A DNA stretch of 11,988 nucleotides from Oscillospiraceae bacterium (GTDB lineage: Bacteria > Bacillota > Clostridia > Oscillospirales > Ruminococcaceae), in assembly GCA_900752625.1 (NCBI GenBank), contig CAADWC010000054.1:1-11988 (forward strand), read 5' to 3'. Below are positions 6,486 to 11,988 of this stretch, one piece after another. The notes below the pieces were generated by a model. That model did not search any database. It was not told where the DNA came from and saw nothing but the letters and a program-made list of their open reading frames with translations. Position numbers and translations under genes: made by a program. Position 1 is the stretch's first letter. Each line of letters opens with the position of its first letter.

Positions 6486-6621
6486 AATATCTCTCCTTTA
6501 ACAACAGGCACAGCCGTTTTATTCAGCAGTCCGCCGGCATAAAGCATAATTTTAAACAGCCTTTAGATTGCGGTTTCGTTTTAATGTGAATACGCTATAA
6601 ATAAAGGGACCTGCCAAAGTT

Positions 6622-6656
6622 ACAAAACAAGCTGTCCTGCAACTCCGCCGGACAGC
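6622..6656 (-). terminator. Intrinsic terminator of pyrG
   Basis: GCTGTCC (6631-6637) pairs with GGACAGC (6650-6656) across a 12-nt loop, followed on the minus strand by TTGTTTTGT. It starts 8 bp after the pyrG stop. The U-tract is interrupted, so efficiency may be moderate. The remaining 135 bp up to the FkbH-like gene show no convincing promoter. Confidence 0.8.
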
Positions 6657-6664
6657 CTGCAAAA

Positions 6665-8281
<1,617 letters not shown>

Positions 8282-8360
8282 TTACCTCCGAACAGAATTA
8301 AATATATCATACACTTCCGCAAAAAAACACTTTTCCGGAACAAAATAAACCTTACATATA

Positions 8361-8389
8361 ATCATACCAAATTTTACGACAAAAAGCAA
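8361..8389 (-). promoter_or_regulatory. pyrG promoter (extended -10)
   Basis: TATGAT at 8361-8366 with the upstream TGG giving an extended -10, and TTGCTT at 8384-8389 with a 17-bp spacer, minus strand. The start would be near 8354, leaving a leader of about 78 nt. That leader holds a small TTCCG/CGGAA hairpin but no terminator-like U-tract. Confidence 0.7.
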
Positions 8390-8589
8390 GAGGGTTAAGC
8401 AAAAACCACGGCTTTTTCACAAGTAAATAAACTATGAACAACAAGCTGTTCCCCTGTAATTTTACCGCCAAGCCAGAATACGTCCATCAAAGCGAAAATT
8501 CTTCATCTGAGCTTGGATACTACCGACCGTCCACGGTATGCAAGTAGCGCAGCAGCGATTTGATCATCATGTTGATTTCTGATTTAGTT
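8390..8589. other. Gene-free stretch; right part resembles a gene remnant or dispersed repeat
   Basis: Together with the pyrG leader this is a 314-bp gap. About 8434-8589 has a base composition closer to coding DNA than to the AT-rich spacers elsewhere. It contains only a 37-codon plus-strand frame (8434-8547), short minus frames and a TACCG/CGGTA inverted repeat at 8521-8538. I see no ribosome binding site for any of these and no terminator for the upstream 391-aa gene. A decayed gene or a dispersed intergenic repeat would explain it, but I cannot identify one. Confidence 0.4.
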
Positions 8590-9765
8590 TCAGCTTTCTT
8601 CAGAATTACCGGAAGTATTAGTTTCATCGGTATCGCCGCCGGACTCATCTGACTCCTCTTCGCCGGCAAAATCCTGCTCATAAGCCATTGTTTTTGAATC
8701 CTTATGCTTATCAAATGGCTTGACTATTATGATATACTCCACCGCAATTGCGGCAATACCCGCTATCACCACTGCAATTATGACCGCAGTACGGCTTGAA
8801 GAACCGCCGTCTGAAGCTTCAGTCACTTTGTTCTCCGACTTTGACTCCGCTACCGAGGATTTCTCCGGCTCAGAAACGATCAGCCTGTAATAACTTTCAC
8901 TTTCGTCATTGTGAACTATAGTCAGATCGGTCTGTCCGATCCCGAGCGTTGATATTTCGCCGTTTTCAATCAGCACGATCCGGTCATCCGAAACCGTAGC
9001 CTCTTTTACGTCTAAAATACCAAGGCTTTCAAGCGATACCGGCTCGTCTGATTTAATCAGCTTTATCTCAGTAAAGCTGTGCGGATCTATCTCCGCCGCG
9101 GCAGGTTCAGCGTCATGATAGTTAACAATACCGTTTTGTATAACATTAGCTATCGGAAGAAGATTCATATCTTCAAGAGATTCCACCGAAACGTAAATTA
9201 CAGTAGATACCATGGTTTTGTCATTAATCCGGAAAGTAAGGGTCGAATAAGTACCGTCGTACTGCGTTCCGGAAGTATTCATATATGTAAAGGTATATTT
9301 TCCGTCTGTTTGGCTGTCGACGGGAATCCCTCCTATTTCAGACTCGTTTATTTCCGAGTTCTCCAACTCCAGCAGAGCACTGTCATATTCAACGTTTATT
9401 GTCGCTTCGGAAAACATGATCTTCGGTGAAATATTAAGCTTGACTTTAAAACGCATATTCTTTATTTCCCCTACCTCAAGAAATACCTTCGTAGGTTCAA
9501 GCGTAGGAGTATCCTGGGTAAACATGGCGGCAGCCGTTGTGGTCGGAGATGTTGTAGTAACGGTATCCGGATAAGAAACGGTTGTCTGCTGTGAGGTTTC
9601 CGTATTTGAATCTTCATATTCCGAAACCGGAGGAGCGGTAGTAACCGCCTCTTCGGACGACTGCAGACTGTAATCCTCCGTTACAGGTTCAGCACACACC
9701 GCCGACGAAGAAAACAATACGGCACAGACAGCGAACAAAACTGCAAACAGCTTTTTTATACTCAT
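8590..9765 (-). CDS. Secreted membrane-anchored protein with cohesin-like and Big2-like domains
   Basis: 391 residues. Order: signal peptide 1-25 (KK, hydrophobic core, cleavage after AVCA); a Thr/Ser/Pro-rich linker 40-80; a beta-rich domain at about 92-216 with cohesin-like strands (INVEYDSALLELEN, 123-136; YSTLTFRI, 173-180; ending NGIVNYH, 211-217); a second domain at about 230-298 resembling a bacterial Ig-like (Big2) module (TVSDDRIVLIENGEISTLG); a Ser/Lys spacer; a membrane helix at about 326-348; and an acidic cytoplasmic tail. Cohesins bind dockerins in cellulosomes, but a cohesin fold alone does not prove this, and no dockerin or glycosidase is nearby. The topology suggests display outside the membrane. 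The ATG at 9765 has GAGGAGA 7 nt upstream. No clear promoter or terminator was found. Domain names are by pattern only. Confidence 0.85.
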   Translation of the reverse strand: MSIKKLFAVLFAVCAVLFSSSAVCAEPVTEDYSLQSSEEAVTTAPPVSEYEDSNTETSQQTTVSYPDTVTTTSPTTTAAAMFTQDTPTLEPTKVFLEVGEIKNMRFKVKLNISPKIMFSEATINVEYDSALLELENSEINESEIGGIPVDSQTDGKYTFTYMNTSGTQYDGTYSTLTFRINDKTMVSTVIYVSVESLEDMNLLPIANVIQNGIVNYHDAEPAAAEIDPHSFTEIKLIKSDEPVSLESLGILDVKEATVSDDRIVLIENGEISTLGIGQTDLTIVHNDESESYYRLIVSEPEKSSVAESKSENKVTEASDGGSSSRTAVIIAVVIAGIAAIAVEYIIIVKPFDKHKDSKTMAYEQDFAGEEESDESGGDTDETNTSGNSEES

Positions 9766-9959
9766 TTTAACATCTCCTCTTAACAGCTGTAGTTTGAAAA
9801 AGTATGTCAGACCTTTTCAATCATTAAATTTATATTTATGAAGTCCGCTTGACGCTGAAAACACAAATCTTCTGACAGCAAGCAGTAAAATCCGGCTTCT
9901 CAGCTTACGCACAAGTTTTCTGGAATTTCCTTATTCAGATAAACACTGTAACAAACGGC

Positions 9960-9992
9960 AAAAACAGAGCTTTCCGAAAATCGAAAAGCCCT
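9960..9992 (-). terminator. Intrinsic terminator after the cyclophilin gene
   Basis: A 12-bp stem with two G-U pairs (9966-9977 with 9981-9992) and a 3-nt loop, then G and five T on the minus strand. It lies 8 bp after the cyclophilin stop and should end the three-gene unit that starts near 11885. Confidence 0.85.
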
Positions 9993-10000
9993 TATGCGTC

Positions 10001-10471
10001 TTATTCAATAGTAACCTTTTTCATGACCTGAGGAACTACAGGCTTATCACTGAAATCGGTTTTGGTATTTGCTATTTCATCAACAACATCCATTCCCTCA
10101 ACGACCTTACCGAATGCGGCATACTGTCCGTCAAGATGCGGCGCGTCCTCATGCATTATAAAGAACTGCGAACCGGCAGAATTAGGATCCTGAGAACGAG
10201 CCATCGAAACAACGCCGCGCGTGTGCTTAAGGCTGTTGGGAACACCGTTTGCAAGAAACTCGCCCTTAATACGTTCCTTAGGTCCTCCCATTCCTGTTCC
10301 ATGAGGGCAGCCGCCCTGGATCATAAAACCTCTGATAACTCTATGAAAAATCAATCCGTCATAAAAGCCGTCTTTAACAAGCTTCTCAAAATTCGCAACT
10401 GTTATAGGGGCAATCTCCGGATACAGCTCGATCCTGATTTTCTTTCCGTTTTCCATTTCAATTACAACCAT
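10001..10471 (-). CDS. Peptidyl-prolyl cis-trans isomerase, cyclophilin type
   Basis: 156 residues from the ATG at 10471, a compact single-domain cyclophilin. It catalyses cis-trans isomerisation of Xaa-Pro bonds and helps protein folding. With no signal peptide or lipobox it should be cytoplasmic. Family signatures: FHRVIRGFMIQGG (42-54, with the catalytic Arg44), MARSQDPNSAGSQFFIM (90-106) and LDGQYAAFGKV (113-123). An upstream ATG at 10519 would add 16 residues (MKRTVSMLDL...) that are not typical of the family and lack a ribosome binding site. The ATG at 10471 has GGATG 6 nt upstream, and the family usually starts MVxIEMENG. An ATG at 10480 is also possible. The gap to the preceding gene is 76 bp with no terminator, so it is probably the last gene of the operon. 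Confidence 0.93.
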   Translation of the reverse strand: MVVIEMENGKKIRIELYPEIAPITVANFEKLVKDGFYDGLIFHRVIRGFMIQGGCPHGTGMGGPKERIKGEFLANGVPNSLKHTRGVVSMARSQDPNSAGSQFFIMHEDAPHLDGQYAAFGKVVEGMDVVDEIANTKTDFSDKPVVPQVMKKVTIE

Positions 10472-10547
10472 AGTATACATCCATACTCTTAAATCAAGCA
10501 TGGATACCGTCCGTTTCATAATATTCTAAAATCAGCAGAGAAATCCC

Positions 10548-11066
10548 CTATTTAGACTTAGGAAGCTTTCCCTGTTTATTAAATTCCATAAGCTGCTTAA
10601 AATACTCCGATTCCGGCGACAGCTTTTTCTTTGAAAAAATATTGCTTTTCACCATATCCTCGCAGTAAATATAATCTCTTTCACCGTTATTATTTACGCA
10701 ATAGATTCTGTCAACAACAGCAAAATCGCCGTTTTCATCATATCTGTTTTTATCGAAGCAGCAAAACATATCTTTTGCCATAAGATCGCACAGATTGAGT
10801 ATTTTCGTATAATTGTCAAGTACCGACCACTTTTCAAGTTCCTCATGAAAAAACTCCTGAACGGGAACGTCGTTTACCTCCATTTTTCTGATTATCCGCG
10901 CAAGGCAGATAGAAGCGTCCTGATCCGTAAGCTTATCAAGTCTTGCATTTTTATACTCGAGAATATAATCGTTAAGCGTTGCATAAAACAGCTTGTCATA
11001 CTGAAAAGGCTTGCCTTTTCCGGAATATTTTATTATGGGATTATCTGTATTTATTAACAATTTCAT
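10548..11066 (-). CDS. Uncharacterised 172-residue protein
   Basis: I do not recognise it. The product is soluble, charged and mostly helical in appearance, with cysteines in a FCCFDKNRYDENGDF segment (100-114) and again near CVNNNGERDYIYCEDM (123-138), and a Lys-rich end (GKLPKSK). The paired acidic/Asn/Gly stretches could bind a metal, but no known EF-hand or zinc pattern is complete. Start: the ATG at 11066 has AGGAG only 2 nt upstream, which is too close, whereas a TTG two codons later (11060) has it at 8 nt. The true start may be that TTG, shortening the protein by two residues. It lies 14 bp downstream of the 247-aa gene and upstream of the cyclophilin gene, in one transcript. Confidence 0.8.
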   Translation of the reverse strand: MKLLINTDNPIIKYSGKGKPFQYDKLFYATLNDYILEYKNARLDKLTDQDASICLARIIRKMEVNDVPVQEFFHEELEKWSVLDNYTKILNLCDLMAKDMFCCFDKNRYDENGDFAVVDRIYCVNNNGERDYIYCEDMVKSNIFSKKKLSPESEYFKQLMEFNKQGKLPKSK

Positions 11067-11080
11067 CGCTCCTAAAACAA

Positions 11081-11824
11081 CTATTTATTATTTTTTCTGT
11101 CTTTATATTTTTCAAGAAACTCCTGAGTTTTAACTGCCGCCTGTTCGGCAGAGATCGCTTCTATACCGTCGTCAGCTTCCGCAGGAGTTCTTGTATCCAA
11201 ACGAGTGCGTATGTACTCCTCCACTCCGCTCATAAGTTCATCAGGAACAGCTTCAATATTTTTAAAGTTCTCATCCTTCGTTACATCTTTTGGATCTTTA
11301 AGCTGCGAAAGGCCTCTTGCAACCTCTTCGCCGTCTACCTGTTCTATCCCGTAGTTTTTATCTCTGACAGCCTGAGCGCGTTTCGCTGTTTCATCGATCA
11401 TCTGATTTACTTTTCTGTCTATATCGTCAGCGTCAGCCGGAGTAATATCCTGAACATGAGTTTCAACATAACGCTTATGCTCTACCTCATACTGCTTTTC
11501 ATACGCTTCCTGCGCACTCAGAACCTCGTCCTTGAACACCGGATTCACATCGTAATCAATATAAGTTTTAACAGGCTTGTTTTTCTGAGCTTCAAGCTCC
11601 ATTTCGAGCTGTTCCATTTTTTTTCGGATAGTTTCAGGATCAATAGCCGCCGGACCGACAGTTTCAGCAGCCGGTTCGTCATATTTACTCTCCTTGATAA
11701 CAACGGTTTCCGTTCCGTTCGGCTTTTTTCTGACAGGCATATTCCAGATATCGTCCGGGTTGATCTGCGCTTTAGGAGCACTTTTAGTTTCTTCAGTTCG
11801 TTTTTTATGTCCGAATAATGCCAT
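11081..11824 (-). CDS. Uncharacterised charged, coiled-coil-rich 247-residue protein
   Basis: I do not recognise a family. It starts MALFGHKKRTEE, then has a low-complexity N-terminal third, a strongly helical EKQ-rich segment (IRKKMEQLEMELEAQKN, 66-82) likely to form a coiled coil, and further charged helices (AQEAYEKQYEVEHKRY, about 103-118). No signal peptide, membrane segment or cysteine is present. A TPAD motif recurs twice (TPADADD near 128 and TPAEADD near 213), which may mark an internal duplication. The composition suggests a cytoplasmic scaffold or binding protein. The ATG at 11824 has AAGGGGGAA about 6 nt upstream. It is the first gene of a unit with the 172-aa protein and the cyclophilin, and a good promoter lies about 70 bp upstream. 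Confidence 0.82.
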   Translation of the reverse strand: MALFGHKKRTEETKSAPKAQINPDDIWNMPVRKKPNGTETVVIKESKYDEPAAETVGPAAIDPETIRKKMEQLEMELEAQKNKPVKTYIDYDVNPVFKDEVLSAQEAYEKQYEVEHKRYVETHVQDITPADADDIDRKVNQMIDETAKRAQAVRDKNYGIEQVDGEEVARGLSQLKDPKDVTKDENFKNIEAVPDELMSGVEEYIRTRLDTRTPAEADDGIEAISAEQAAVKTQEFLEKYKDRKNNK

Positions 11825-11891
11825 AAAAACTTCCCCCTTGACTTTTTTGCGATACCAATACAGTGCCTAAAGCACATACTATATCTATATA

Positions 11892-11920
11892 ATTATACAA
11901 CATTTACAGATAAATTGCAA
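11892..11920 (-). promoter_or_regulatory. Promoter of the 247-aa / 172-aa / cyclophilin unit
   Basis: TATAAT at 11892-11897 and TTGCAA at 11915-11920 with a 17-bp spacer on the minus strand. The start would be near 11885, with a leader of about 60 nt that includes a small GTGC/GCAC hairpin. A second TATAAT at 11926-11931 lacks a good -35. Confidence 0.7.
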
Positions 11921-11988
11921 TAATAATTATACATTTTTTCTGAAAATTTTGTAGGTTTGTCAATGAAGCGTTACAAAGGATTCAGAAA

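Noticed and set aside
6486..6621. Promoter for the fkbH-like gene
   Set aside because: TAAAAT and TATGCT boxes exist but none has a plausible -35 at 16-18 bp. The unit must have a start I cannot see, or depends on read-through from pyrG.
8401..8420. A5/T5 hairpin as terminator of the 391-aa gene
   Set aside because: The stem is only five A-T pairs on a 7-nt loop; too weak to call, although it is followed by a T-rich sequence.
8520..8714. Minus-strand frame overlapping the end of the 391-aa gene, with an INxxxxxLLRYL stretch faintly like a dockerin
   Set aside because: There is no ribosome binding site, no calcium-binding DxNxDG loop and no second repeat, and most of the frame is an out-of-frame reading of the cohesin-like gene.
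10479..10505. ATCCAT/ATGGAT inverted repeat around the cyclophilin start
   Set aside because: A 6-bp stem with a 15-nt loop formed largely by two ATG codons; probably chance.
10979..11818. Long plus-strand open frame of 279 codons
   Set aside because: It lies wholly opposite two better-supported minus-strand genes with ribosome binding sites, and its product is a Phe/Leu/Arg/Ser-rich sequence typical of an antisense frame.
11926..11963. Second promoter using TTGACA (11958-11963) and TATAAT (11926-11931)
   Set aside because: The spacer would be 26 bp, which is not usable by a sigma-A type polymerase.

Overview
The window reads as chromosomal DNA of a Gram-positive, Clostridia-like bacterium, most likely Ruminococcus or another Oscillospiraceae member. 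This is inference from gene order (mraZ-rsmH-ftsL-ftsI), strong AGGAGG-type ribosome binding sites, frequent GTG/TTG starts, AT-rich spacers and a secreted protein with a probable cohesin-type fold. No 16S or other marker is present to settle the genus. Every gene I accept lies on the minus strand, so transcription runs from high to low coordinates.

Layout in the direction of transcription. (1) 11897-9960: a promoter, an uncharacterised charged 247-aa protein, an uncharacterised 172-aa protein and a small cytoplasmic cyclophilin, ending at a terminator. (2) 9765-8590: a secreted, membrane-anchored 391-aa protein with a Thr/Ser-rich linker, a cohesin-like domain, a Big2-like domain and an acidic cytoplasmic tail. 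(3) 8389-6622: pyrG (CTP synthase) with its own extended -10 promoter and terminator. (4) 6485-4330: an FkbH-like HAD-IIIC protein followed 13 bp later by a stand-alone acyl carrier protein, then a strong terminator. No polyketide synthase genes accompany them. (5) 4297-3009: a promoter, an unknown 199-aa gene, inorganic pyrophosphatase and a near-perfect terminator. (6) 2800-2546: a strong orphan promoter feeding a hairpin and a possible 56-aa ORF. (7) 2521-1: the front of the division and cell wall (dcw) cluster, mraZ-rsmH-ftsL-ftsI. Its promoter is followed by four boxes repeated every 10 bp that look like the MraZ operator.

The dcw genes work together: MraZ regulates the cluster, RsmH methylates 16S rRNA, and FtsL and FtsI belong to the divisome. 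PyrG and pyrophosphatase are general housekeeping functions. The parts I consider least explained are the orphan FkbH-ACP pair, the cohesin-like membrane protein, the orphan transcript upstream of mraZ, and a stretch at about 8434-8590 that looks like a gene remnant or dispersed repeat. I see no tRNA, rRNA, CRISPR array, insertion sequence or phage gene.
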